A DNA stretch of 64,000 nucleotides from JACKAQ01 sp965227145. Its GTDB lineage: Bacteria; Calditrichota; Calditrichia; RBG-13-44-9; J075. How positions within the stretch are numbered: the first letter of the stretch is position 1; every line of letters starts with the position of its first letter. Below the pieces are notes generated by a model. It ran no database searches. It was not told the DNA's origin and was given only the letters and a program-made list of their open reading frames with translations. The stretch lies in assembly GCA_965227145.1 (NCBI GenBank), contig OZ245730.1, positions 1,116,001-1,180,000 on the forward strand. Direction: 5' to 3'. The position numbers and the translations under genes are program-made. This document shows positions 1 to 8,131 of the stretch, piece after piece.

Positions 1-895
1 CGACCGTGTTGCCGAGCGGCAAACGGATGGTGCCGTTGTATTCATTGAGCAGGCTGTTCAACCCCTGACCCAAAATGGAAACGCCGCCGGCACCGTTGGC
101 GCGATCCATTACATACCACAGCGAAAGCCCCTGCTGCCAGGTTGGTGTGATGTCCCGTTCTGCCATCAATTCCCACAGCACCACGTCGTCTTTCAACTGA
201 ATATTGTTTTCGTAAAGCTGGTAATAGCCCAGTTTGTAGCGCGAAAAATCGCCGTCGTATCGCAGGTTGATGCCAACGGCGTCGGTTCCCCAAAATGCCA
301 GCCGGTAGCCGGTGTTGGTCATCGTGTTGAACACGGTTCGATAGGGATTATACGGCGTATCGAACAGCCGTTGCAGCCCCAGATTGATGGCAAATCGCGG
401 TGCCGGAATCAGTTCCAGCTCCACATTCTGGGTTTGGATGTTCACCTGATCCGCAGAAATTGCCGCGCCGGAGTTGCCGCCGGTGCCGTAGGATTGATCG
501 CCCCACGTCCAGTCGATTTCGAACGATGCGCGCAAAATCGCCCTGCCGTTCAGCAATTTTGGCTGATAGATAAAAAATGGCAAAATGCGCTGCTCAAAAT
601 AAAATGTTTCCGCATCGCCGGTGGTTGTTGTGTTCGCGCCGAACAACCGCCCGATGGTTTGTCCGGTCAAAAACGGGTTGCGGGCAAACACATTGTTCAT
701 CACCGCCTGGCTGAAAAAATACGCGATAAACTGGAATTCGCGCGGTGTTTCTTTTTGAACGGATTTGGGTTTCAGTTTGGAAACCTGTTGGGAAAACACA
801 TTTGTCGATGCAACTAAAATCAATAAAAACAAAAGGATGAAGCGTGATGTTCGCTTCGCGGATGGGCGCGAAATATTTTCGCGATAAGTTTTCAT
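1..895 (-). CDS. Outer-membrane beta-barrel-like protein, C-terminus beyond window
   Basis: The frame is open from an ATG at 895 to the window edge, giving about 298 residues without a stop. The N-terminus is a clear signal peptide: basic start, hydrophobic stretch LLFLLILVAST, then VFSQ as a likely cleavage site. The mature part is rich in alternating aromatic and polar residues, such as repeated F/Y/W-x-F/L pairs, as expected for amphipathic strands of an outer-membrane barrel. I do not recognise the exact family; a porin or a substrate-specific outer-membrane channel is an inference. It is the last gene seen of the minus-strand acyl-CoA block, separated from the upstream gene by a strong terminator hairpin at 932-968, so it probably has its own promoter between 896 and 931. 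Confidence 0.7.
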   Translation of the reverse strand, partial: MKTYRENISRPSAKRTSRFILLFLLILVASTNVFSQQVSKLKPKSVQKETPREFQFIAYFFSQAVMNNVFARNPFLTGQTIGRLFGANTTTTGDAETFYFEQRILPFFIYQPKLLNGRAILRASFEIDWTWGDQSYGTGGNSGAAISADQVNIQTQNVELELIPAPRFAINLGLQRLFDTPYNPYRTVFNTMTNTGYRLAFWGTDAVGINLRYDGDFSRYKLGYYQLYENNIQLKDDVVLWELMAERDITPTWQQGLSLWYVMDRANGAGGVSILGQGLNSLLNEYNGTIRLPLGNTV

Positions 896-931
896 TGGAG
901 CCTCGTGCAAGGTGTTTGATCACCTGAAAAT

Positions 932-968
932 TTATCCGGCGAATCGCAGCTGCCGATTCGCCGGATAA
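932..968 (-). terminator. Intrinsic terminator after the T9SS-sorted protein gene
   Basis: A perfect 15-bp stem (932-946 with 954-968) encloses a 7-base loop. On the minus strand it is followed by AAATTTTC. It lies 20 bases past the stop codon of the gene at 988-1770. Confidence 0.75.
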
Positions 969-987
969 TATTAGTCGTTGAAATGAA

Positions 988-1770
988 TTATCGAACGAGC
1001 ATCATTTTGCGGGTCGAAATGAAATTTCCGGCCTGAATTCTGTAAAAATAGATGCCGCTCGGCAGATTGTTTGCCTCGAATGTAATTTCGTGGCGACCGG
1101 CGTTGCGCTGTTCATCTGCCAGTCTGGCAACTTCCTGACCCGCCAAATTGAAAACGGTCAGTTTCACGGTTGCCGCCGTGGGCAATTCAAACGCAATTCG
1201 CGTGGACGGGTTGAACGGATTCGGATAATTCTGCTCCAGCGAAAATTCGACCGGCAATTGCCCGTCATCGTCGATGCCCGTTGCGAAACTGGTGATTTCA
1301 AAAATGCCTTCGCTGGTGAGGGTGGTGGGCACCAACTGGTTCAGCACGATGGTGTTGATGTTGCCAACCCCGCTGACTGCAGTTGTGTAAGTGCCGGCAA
1401 ACGCGGTTTCCGTTCCGTTCACATCAATCGATGCAACAACGTAAGTGCTATTATCTACAAAAGTTGCGTAAATCGTATCAATGCCAAACTGGCGCAGCAG
1501 CGGCGCAACGTCGTTGCCGGCGGAAAGCCAGACACCAACAATATTATCTGATCCAAGATTGAGCGGATCCAACCGCACATAACGCTGAACGTTGCTGCAG
1601 CCCAAAACGCCGCCGCTGGTGCTGCAAAATCCGTCGTTTGCGGTGGGCGGGGTGCCCAACGGCGGGTTGGTTTGCACAACTTCATACACTAACGAATCGA
1701 CCTGCGCAAAGGTCAATCCGGTGAGCAGCAGAACTGCCAGCAAAATTCTTGAAATGGTAGCTTTGTTCAT
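988..1770 (-). CDS. Secreted protein with type IX secretion C-terminal sorting domain
   Basis: This 260-residue protein begins with a Sec signal peptide (hydrophobic core ILLAVLLLTGLTFAQ). Its last 85 residues form a Por-type/FlgD-like sorting domain: LEQNYPNPFNPSTRI near 180, then a strand-rich region and the terminal GIYFYRIQAG...KMMLVR. Such domains direct export through the type IX system and surface attachment or release. The middle (about 25-170) has no family I recognise; a YVVASIDVNGTETAF-like stretch and several Gly/Thr-rich strands suggest a beta-sandwich. The start is supported by GGAGG five bases before the ATG. It lies 56 bases downstream of the acyl-CoA ligase gene and ends at a strong terminator, so it may be cotranscribed with the ligase. 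Confidence 0.85.
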   Translation of the reverse strand: MNKATISRILLAVLLLTGLTFAQVDSLVYEVVQTNPPLGTPPTANDGFCSTSGGVLGCSNVQRYVRLDPLNLGSDNIVGVWLSAGNDVAPLLRQFGIDTIYATFVDNSTYVVASIDVNGTETAFAGTYTTAVSGVGNINTIVLNQLVPTTLTSEGIFEITSFATGIDDDGQLPVEFSLEQNYPNPFNPSTRIAFELPTAATVKLTVFNLAGQEVARLADEQRNAGRHEITFEANNLPSGIYFYRIQAGNFISTRKMMLVR

Positions 1771-1826
1771 AAAATCCTCCGAATTGTTAAAATTAAGTGT
1801 TGAATTTGATTGGGATAAAAATCCCG

Positions 1827-3332
1827 TTAATCGATGTTTTTCAATTGTTTACGATCGATTTTTCCGGTGTCGCCTTTGGGGAGTTCCGGCAAAAAACTGA
1901 TGTGTTTGGGAATCTTGAATTTTGCCAGATTCCCTTTGCAAAAAGCTAAAATATCGGCTTCAGATAGCTGCGACCCGGCTGCCCGGACGACAAAGGCTTT
2001 GCCGGATTCGCCCCATTTTTCATCCGGCACACCGATGATGGCCACATCTGCGATTTCCGGGTGGGTTCGCAAAAATTTTTCCACTTCGGTGGGATACACA
2101 TTTTCGCCGCCGGAGATATACATATTTTTCTTGCGATCGACCACGTAAATGTAGCCGTCGGAATCTTGTTTGACGTAATCGCCGGTGAAAAACCAGCCAT
2201 CTTTGATCGCCGCTGCGGTGGCTTCCGGGTTGTTCCAATAGCCCGGTGTGCAGGTTGGCCCTTTCAGACAAAATTCGCCGATTTCGGTTGGCGCAACAGG
2301 ATTTTCGTTGTCATCAACAATCTTTATGTCTATGTAAAAATTGGGTTTACCGATGGAGCCCATTTTGCGCACCGCGTCATCCTGATGCAAGCTGGTGACG
2401 TTCGGGCCAAACTCCGTCAGCCCGTAACCCTGCCGGATGGGCACGCCTTTGTTGTGCCATTTTTCGATGAGCGGCAACGGCATGGCTTCGCCGCCAACAA
2501 TAAAATAGCGCAGCGCGGAAAGGTTCACCGAATCGAAACGGGCAGCATCCGCCATCATTTTGAGCATGGTTGGCACACCCATAAAAATGGTGATTTTCTC
2601 AGATTCGAGCAGATCCAGCACCAATTCCGCATCAAATTTGGGGAGCATCGCCACGGTTGCGCCACGATGAAAAAATGGGGTTTGCAGCACGTTCCAGCCG
2701 CCGGTGTGGAAAAACGGCATCACATTTATGGTGCGATCCCCGTCTGTGAGTCCCAACCGCAGCGCGGTATTTTCGCTGTTCCAGAACATCATTTTGTGGG
2801 TGTAAATTGCCCCTTTCGGGAAGCCGGTTGTGCCGGATGTGTAGAGAATCAGCACCGGGTCATCTTCAGTAATTTCAACAGGTTGCGGTGATTCGTTGAA
2901 TTCATCGCGCATTTCGTACGAGAGCGCGCCGGAACTCTCCAGCGGAACGTGCACCGGGATTTTCCGGAAATTGGGGCAGTCCATGATCGATTCGAGATAT
3001 TTTTCCTGATACAGAACCACTTTCGGTGCGGCATCGCCCAACAAATAATCGATCTCGCGGGGTGACAGCCGGTAATTCAGCGGTACGAGAATCGCGCCGG
3101 TTTTTTGAGCGGCGCTGAGCAACATCATGTATTCGAGGCAGGTTTCCGCGATAATGGCGATCCGGTCACCCTTTTTGACGCGCCAGTGATTCTTAAAATA
3201 ATTGGCGTATGAATTGCCTAAGTTGTTGATTTGCCGATAGGTTAGCGATCTGCTACTGCCGATTTCTTTCAGCGCAATTTTGTTTGGCAGATACATCGCC
3301 CATTTTGCTGCCCAGTCGAAATGTCCATTCAT
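1827..3332 (-). CDS. AMP-dependent acyl-CoA synthetase (fatty-acid/carboxylate-CoA ligase)
   Basis: This protein activates a carboxylic acid to its acyl-CoA through an acyl-adenylate. At 501 residues it has the usual length of short-to-long-chain acyl-CoA ligases. The ATP-binding P-loop LYTSGTTGFPKG is at about 164-175, the YGLTEFGPNV motif follows in the middle, and the hinge TGDYVKQDSDGYIYVVDRKK and GGENVYPTEVE mark the C-terminal domain. The adenylation lysine is K491 in GDTGKIDRK. GAGG precedes the ATG. There is no signal peptide, so it is cytoplasmic. It is the last enzyme of a minus-strand run with a MaoC hydratase 36 bases upstream, a ketoacyl-synthase-III-like protein and a FabG-type reductase. 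The substrate cannot be read from sequence. Confidence 0.92.
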   Translation of the reverse strand: MNGHFDWAAKWAMYLPNKIALKEIGSSRSLTYRQINNLGNSYANYFKNHWRVKKGDRIAIIAETCLEYMMLLSAAQKTGAILVPLNYRLSPREIDYLLGDAAPKVVLYQEKYLESIMDCPNFRKIPVHVPLESSGALSYEMRDEFNESPQPVEITEDDPVLILYTSGTTGFPKGAIYTHKMMFWNSENTALRLGLTDGDRTINVMPFFHTGGWNVLQTPFFHRGATVAMLPKFDAELVLDLLESEKITIFMGVPTMLKMMADAARFDSVNLSALRYFIVGGEAMPLPLIEKWHNKGVPIRQGYGLTEFGPNVTSLHQDDAVRKMGSIGKPNFYIDIKIVDDNENPVAPTEIGEFCLKGPTCTPGYWNNPEATAAAIKDGWFFTGDYVKQDSDGYIYVVDRKKNMYISGGENVYPTEVEKFLRTHPEIADVAIIGVPDEKWGESGKAFVVRAAGSQLSEADILAFCKGNLAKFKIPKHISFLPELPKGDTGKIDRKQLKNID

Positions 3333-3368
3333 AATTGAACCTCACCATCTTCGAAACGGGAAAATTTC

Positions 3369-3785
3369 TCAAATTTTTATAACAGCTTCGCCCTCGATAA
3401 CCGTCGCGCCATCTTGATTTTTGCAAATGGTTTTTAGCGAAATGATAGGTTTGTCAGCGCGGATGCCGGTAATTTCCACCGAAGCCGTAACCGCATCGCC
3501 GATAAAAACCGGTGCACGAAAATTGAGGGATTGCCCGAGATACACCGAGCCTTCGCCGGGCAATTGCTGCCCGAGCAGCCCGGAAAACAGGCTGGCGACG
3601 AGCATGCCGTGCACCACGCATTTTCCAAACATGTGGTTTTTCGCATAATTTTCATCGATGTGAATCGGGTTGGCGTCGCCGGAAATTCCCGCGAAATGCA
3701 GCACGTCATCGCGGGTGAATGTTTTTGTCACGCTCGCCGAATCGCCGATGGAAAGTTTGTTTTTGTTTGCTGATTGCGTGTTCAT
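3369..3785 (-). CDS. MaoC-like (R)-specific enoyl-CoA hydratase
   Basis: This 138-residue single hot-dog-fold protein resembles PhaJ-type (R)-enoyl-CoA hydratases. The hydratase 2 motif ISGDANPIHIDENYA holds the expected catalytic Asp (D37) and His (H42), followed by the VHGMLVASLFSGLLG segment that lines the acyl pocket. The reaction would be reversible hydration of trans-2-enoyl-CoA (or -ACP) to (R)-3-hydroxyacyl-CoA. In this context it would sit between the CoA ligase and the FabG-type reductase, which acts on (R)-3-hydroxyacyl substrates, so the stereochemistry is consistent. The ribosome site before the ATG at 3785 is weak. A 77-base gap separates it from the upstream synthase gene. Confidence 0.88.
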   Translation of the reverse strand: MNTQSANKNKLSIGDSASVTKTFTRDDVLHFAGISGDANPIHIDENYAKNHMFGKCVVHGMLVASLFSGLLGQQLPGEGSVYLGQSLNFRAPVFIGDAVTASVEITGIRADKPIISLKTICKNQDGATVIEGEAVIKI

Positions 3786-3862
3786 AACTATCTGTTTTTT
3801 AATATGATATCTTTTGAAAATGAGCTTCCTGGATTTTCAGGAATAGCAAAATTTGAATCGAT

Positions 3863-4852
3863 TTAATACCGGAACGCTGCACTGGCAAACGCCAAACCGC
3901 CGCCGGAACCGACAAAAAACAGCAGATCGCCGCGCTTTATTTTGCCGGATTCAACCGCATCGCAAAAGGCCATCGGGATGCAGGCGGAGCCGGTGTAGCC
4001 GTAGCGATCCATTACCGTGTGCGCCCGTTCGCGAGGGATTTCCAGCATATCCAGCGTTTCGAAAATGCTGTTGATGTTGATTTGGGTGATAAAAAAATGA
4101 TCCACATTTGCCGGAGAGATGTGCAACCGCGTTGCCATATCGCGGATCATCGTACTCCACATTTCCGGATTTAATTCTTTAGGAAATTTTTTGACGAACT
4201 TCAGCAGGTGATCTTTGTGCGCCAACCGCTCTGCGGTGAGCGGGAATTTTGTGCCACCGCCGTAAACGCCCATCCAGTCGTGATATTGGCCTTTCGATTT
4301 CAGATCCGAGGTCAAAAACCCGCGTTCGGGATTTTCTGTTGCGCCGAGCAGGAATGCGCCCGCGCCATCCGCAAAAATGGTGACGGTTTTTTTATCTGCC
4401 AGATCGAGGTATTTGCTCATGGCGTACCCGCCGATGACCAGCACGTGGTTGTATTTATCGTCTGCAATAATGTATTTTGCGGCGATATCCAGCGCCGTGA
4501 CGAATCCCGCACATGCGGAATTGAGATCGAATGTGCCGGCATTTTTCGCACCCAACCGGTCCTGCACAACGGCTGCCGTCGATGGCGAAATATACTCCGG
4601 CGTGTCCGTCGCGATAATCAGCAGATCGAGCTGTTCCGCAGAAATGCCGGCGGCTGCCAGCGCTTTCCGTGCGGCATTTTCACACAAATCGGCGGTCGAT
4701 TCGTTTTCCGACGACCAAAACCGTTGCCGGATGGTCAGGTTTTCTTCCAGCCAGGTGCTCACATCTTCACCGAGTAGTGTATCAAAATACGCATTTGGCA
4801 GTCGCTGTTCGGGCACGTACATCCCGCATGATAAAATAGCTGCGTTTCGCAT
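3863..4852 (-). CDS. 3-oxoacyl-ACP synthase III family protein with altered triad
   Basis: This 329-residue thiolase-fold protein is of FabH type. The nucleophile is C114 in FDLNSACAGF, and the glycine-rich end GSGGGLAFAS is typical. The His and Asn of the FabH Cys-His-Asn triad are not conserved: the HQAN-like segment reads FITQIN (T256 at the His position) and the GNT segment reads GYTGSA (Y286 at the Asn position). That suggests a subfamily with changed chemistry, possibly acyl transfer or condensation without the usual decarboxylation. I chose the ATG at 4852 (MRNAAILSCG), where homology should begin; the frame is open 15 codons further to 4897. It lies in a run with MaoC, FabG-like and CoA-ligase genes. 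An OleA-like or acyltransferase role is possible but unproven. Confidence 0.85.
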   Translation of the reverse strand: MRNAAILSCGMYVPEQRLPNAYFDTLLGEDVSTWLEENLTIRQRFWSSENESTADLCENAARKALAAAGISAEQLDLLIIATDTPEYISPSTAAVVQDRLGAKNAGTFDLNSACAGFVTALDIAAKYIIADDKYNHVLVIGGYAMSKYLDLADKKTVTIFADGAGAFLLGATENPERGFLTSDLKSKGQYHDWMGVYGGGTKFPLTAERLAHKDHLLKFVKKFPKELNPEMWSTMIRDMATRLHISPANVDHFFITQININSIFETLDMLEIPRERAHTVMDRYGYTGSACIPMAFCDAVESGKIKRGDLLFFVGSGGGLAFASAAFRY

Positions 4853-5064
4853 GAATAAAATCTTTCTCATTTGTCGCGTTTTATTATTGAGCAACATCTG
4901 CTCGCAGTTTTAGCCGGGATATTCCTGCATGCGCAGAGCCTATCCCCGAGAATCGGGAAATGGCAAAAACTAAACGCCCGGCTGTCACTCCTGAAAATTC
5001 TGGAGTCTCAATGTTCAAATTTCAGTTCGATTTTCTGATATATAAACATAAAATAAATAATTGG

Positions 5065-5808
5065 TTACAAAGTGATGCCGCCGTCCACGCTCAGCGTTGC
5101 ACCGTTGATAAAACTTGCTTCGTCGCTGGCGAGGAACAAATAGGCATTGGCGATATCTTCCGGTTTGCCCATTCGCCGCAGCGGGGTTTTTTCCTCAATC
5201 ATGCTGATCACCTTTTCCGGGATGGTTTTGACCATTTCCGTGGCGATAAATCCCGGGGCAACTGCGTTCACCGTTATCCCTTTGGGACCCAGCTCCCGCG
5301 ACCAAACTTTGGTCATTCCGATGACGCCCGATTTGGTGGCAACGTAATTGCTCTGTCCAAAATTGCCATACAAGCCGACCACGGATGACGCGTTGAGAAT
5401 CCGTCCGCTGCCATTTGCGATCATGTATTCGGATACCGCTTTGGTGCAGTTGAACACGCCGGTGAGGTTCACGTCGATCACCTGTTTCCACTCCTCGGGC
5501 GTCATTTTCACGAGTCGCGCATCGCGGGTGATGCCGGCGTTATTTACCAAAATATCGATGGTACCGTGCGCATCGTGCACCGCTTTTGCAGCGCCGGACA
5601 CATCGTCAAAATCGGTCACATTTACTTTGCGGAATTCGACAGTGTAACCCGTTTCTGCAATGGATTTCACCATTTTTTCGCCGCTGTTGCTGTTTACATC
5701 CCAAACAACCACCGTCGCGCCTTCGCGCGCGAATGTTTGTGCGGTTGTATAACCGATGCCTTGCGCACCGCCGGTAATGACGGCAACTTTTCCCGCCAGC
5801 CTTTTCAT
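5065..5808 (-). CDS. fabG: 3-oxoacyl-ACP/CoA reductase, FabG-like short-chain dehydrogenase
   Basis: This is a classical short-chain dehydrogenase of 247 residues. The cofactor motif TGGAQGIG is at 12-19, NNAG at 89-92, the catalytic Ser is near 142, and Tyr155 and Lys159 fall in YVATK. It would interconvert 3-oxoacyl and (R)-3-hydroxyacyl thioesters with NADPH or NADH. The start at 5808 is preceded by GAGGA; an upstream in-frame ATG at 5865 has no such site. Neighbours (MaoC hydratase, KAS-III-like protein, CoA ligase) suggest it serves this local pathway and is not the housekeeping fatty-acid synthase copy, although sequence alone cannot exclude that. The 165-base gap upstream, after the GbsR-type gene, may hold a promoter. 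Confidence 0.88.
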   Translation of the reverse strand: MKRLAGKVAVITGGAQGIGYTTAQTFAREGATVVVWDVNSNSGEKMVKSIAETGYTVEFRKVNVTDFDDVSGAAKAVHDAHGTIDILVNNAGITRDARLVKMTPEEWKQVIDVNLTGVFNCTKAVSEYMIANGSGRILNASSVVGLYGNFGQSNYVATKSGVIGMTKVWSRELGPKGITVNAVAPGFIATEMVKTIPEKVISMIEEKTPLRRMGKPEDIANAYLFLASDEASFINGATLSVDGGITL

Positions 5809-5972
5809 GTTGTTGTCCTCTTTGTTTTTGAAAATTTGAAAATTACCAAACGTTACAGGTCGCAAATAAAACCACTCCGCCGGAATTGAAGCGCGCAGCG
5901 CTAATCAAAGAATCGCTTTTGCCAGTATTTCCAAAAATTTGAAATTAGTGTAAAAGCCTCGCAATAAATAAA

Positions 5973-6464
5973 CTATTGATTTTGATAGATTTCGGAGCGT
6001 TTTTCGACCCACTCATCCAGAAAGTTCTGAAAGTGTTTTTCCATCAATTGATAGAAATTTTCCATCTCGACCAACCGGTTTTTCAGCACATTCAACGATT
6101 CATCGTTGGTTTGCTCGACCTTTTCACGAAGCTGCCGGGCAATTTTGGTGTTGTTTTGAATCAGCGAAAAATTGTTTTTGAACGCATTTTCGAACAGCTC
6201 TGCGGTCATTTCATAATAATCTTTCCGGTCGCCGGGGACCCAGATTTTGCGAATCAGGTTCCGGTCGCTGAGGCGTCGGGTGATCTGGCTGATGGGACCT
6301 TTGCTCATTTCAAGATTTTGGGCGATATCGTCCAGCGATAGCGGTTGGTGCGAATAAATCAGCAGGGCAACAACTCTGCCCATCAATTTGCTCAACCCGA
6401 AGGAACGATAGGCTTCCGCAAAATCCTGCAGCATTTCTTCTTTAACTTTTTCTGGAGTACTCAT
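5973..6464 (-). CDS. GbsR/MarR-family transcriptional regulator
   Basis: This 163-residue winged-helix protein has a DNA-binding part at about 30-95: LSLDDIAQNLEMSKGPISQI is the helix-turn-helix, then TRRLSDRNLIRKIWVPGDRK forms the wing. The C-terminal half is a long charged helix pair (KIARQLREKVEQTNDESLNVLK), likely for dimerisation, as in GbsR-type regulators of osmolyte uptake. The start at 6464 is preceded by AGGA, while a longer frame to 6533 lacks a good site. It sits between the symporter gene (75 bases upstream) and the FabG-like gene, so it may control one or both units. A ligand such as an acyl compound, an aromatic acid or an osmolyte is a guess. Confidence 0.85.
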   Translation of the reverse strand: MSTPEKVKEEMLQDFAEAYRSFGLSKLMGRVVALLIYSHQPLSLDDIAQNLEMSKGPISQITRRLSDRNLIRKIWVPGDRKDYYEMTAELFENAFKNNFSLIQNNTKIARQLREKVEQTNDESLNVLKNRLVEMENFYQLMEKHFQNFLDEWVEKRSEIYQNQ

Positions 6465-6539
6465 GCATTTTCCTGTGCCTGTTTGATCAATTTGAATCAA
6501 TTCAAAATTAACGAACACGGCACCGTTTTGCAATCCATT

Positions 6540-8066
6540 TTAATCAACAGCAACGGGTTTCGGTTGCTGGTTGCGGGATAATACACCGGAAATTATGATC
6601 CCGGGTAGCACACAAAAAATCAGCGCGAGCGAAGCGGTAACGCCGGGATTCGCGAATGCCAGATTGACGCCCGGAAACCATTGTTTGCCAAAAAAATACA
6701 GCAAAAAATGCAGTGCCAATCCGGCGATGGAAGCCAGCCACATCACCGATCGCGCGGGGTTGCGAAATAGCACGCCGCAAACCAGCGGCGGAACGGCAGC
6801 AACCGCCATTCCGTACACCCCGACTTGTCCAAAAATGCCCAATAATTTTGGCGGATTCAAACAAATCAGGAAAGCCACAATCGCGATAACCACCAAAATG
6901 ATGTGGCTTAAACGATAGGCATTTGCCATCAGGGAATCTTCCGATGCGTTGTTTTTATTGAATTTGCCGATTAGCGGCAGCAGCAAATCGTTCGCAGTAA
7001 TGGTGGAGAGCGATACCAAAATACCATCCAAAGTGGACATGCCCGCAGCCAGCAACACCACGCTGATAAACGTGAACAGCCAGTCGGGAAATGCGGTTTT
7101 CACATACATGGTCATCACCAAATCTTGCCGGAATGCGCCGGTTGTGGCATCGACAATTTGTTCCGCCGGAATGGTGATGGCGGCGTAAAAACCGGCAAAG
7201 GGGAGGAGAAAAAACAGCGCAATTGCAATAATGCCGTAAATGAGGTATTGCCGGACCGCTTTATCGCTTTTCACATACAACGCTTTCGTGAGAATGTGCG
7301 GCTGACACACCAGCGCGGCGCCGATCAAAAATCCGCTAACGTAAATTGAAAATACATCATTGAACAGATTGCTGGCGGGATTGATAAATTTGACGAGATT
7401 GGCGTCTTTCGCAGCCAGTTGGCTGAAAAATCCGGCATCGCTGAAAAACAGGTGCACGCCGGAACCGATGATGAGTACGGTAACGATGAGCATCAGCGAA
7501 CCCTGCAGCGTGTTGGTGAAAACGTGGGCGTAAGTGCCGCCCAAAAATACGTAACCGGTAACAAAAGTGAGGATGAGAATCAGCGCTGCCACGTTCGATA
7601 AACCGAGCAGTTGCTGCATCACGATGGACAAACCGCCAACGATGAGCACCACAAACGCCAGCGCAAACAGATTCACCAAAGCAAAAAACATCCCGAAATT
7701 TTTGGAACTATAATGATTGGCAATCCAGTGCGGCATGGTCAGCGCTTTGCTGGCTGCACCGAGTTGGCGAAAGCGAAATGAAAGCACCACCAGCATCAGG
7801 CAAAAGCCCAGTCCAACGGACACGCCAAGGTGCATAAATCCAGCTAAACCATGCACATAGACAAATCCGGGATTGATGATAAACGTTGCCGCGCTGGCAA
7901 CGCTGGACGCCAGCGTAATGCCCACAACAAACGGGTGCAGGTCGCCGGTACCGATCGCGAAGCTGCCAAAATTTTTGGTTTTCCGGAAACCCATCCAACC
8001 AAGCCAGGTGGTTCCGGCCATGTAAATCAGAAATAATATCCAGGCGAGCGTCATGGTTACATCCAT
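6540..8066 (-). CDS. Sodium:solute symporter (SSS family)
   Basis: This is a 508-residue integral membrane protein with about 13 hydrophobic segments, the standard size for the SSS family (acetate, proline, pantothenate, sugar carriers). Family features include the first helix WILFLIYMAGTTWLGWMGFR, the substrate-region stretch TLASSVASAATFIINPGF, and AGMSTLDGILVSLSTI in helix 8, where Ser/Thr residues contribute to the second sodium site. The start could be 8066 or the ATG four codons later; neither has a strong ribosome site. It lies between a GbsR-type regulator and a TonB receptor gene, and a terminator (8081-8114) separates it from the latter. The link to the acyl-CoA genes suggests a carboxylate or osmolyte substrate, which is inference. 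Confidence 0.9.
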   Translation of the reverse strand: MDVTMTLAWILFLIYMAGTTWLGWMGFRKTKNFGSFAIGTGDLHPFVVGITLASSVASAATFIINPGFVYVHGLAGFMHLGVSVGLGFCLMLVVLSFRFRQLGAASKALTMPHWIANHYSSKNFGMFFALVNLFALAFVVLIVGGLSIVMQQLLGLSNVAALILILTFVTGYVFLGGTYAHVFTNTLQGSLMLIVTVLIIGSGVHLFFSDAGFFSQLAAKDANLVKFINPASNLFNDVFSIYVSGFLIGAALVCQPHILTKALYVKSDKAVRQYLIYGIIAIALFFLLPFAGFYAAITIPAEQIVDATTGAFRQDLVMTMYVKTAFPDWLFTFISVVLLAAGMSTLDGILVSLSTITANDLLLPLIGKFNKNNASEDSLMANAYRLSHIILVVIAIVAFLICLNPPKLLGIFGQVGVYGMAVAAVPPLVCGVLFRNPARSVMWLASIAGLALHFLLYFFGKQWFPGVNLAFANPGVTASLALIFCVLPGIIISGVLSRNQQPKPVAVD

Positions 8067-8080
8067 TTTTTAATCAAAAT

Positions 8081-8114
8081 AAACAGGGAATGATACGGTA
8101 ATCATTCCCTGTTT
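8081..8114 (-). terminator. Strong intrinsic terminator after TonB receptor gene
   Basis: A perfect 14-bp stem (8081-8094 with 8101-8114) has a 6-base loop. On the minus strand it is followed by a T-rich run (TTTATTTTG). It begins 18 bases after the stop codon of the receptor gene and precedes the symporter gene, so the symporter probably needs its own promoter or readthrough. Confidence 0.8.
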
Positions 8115-8131
8115 GAAAGCAAAATTGCGGA

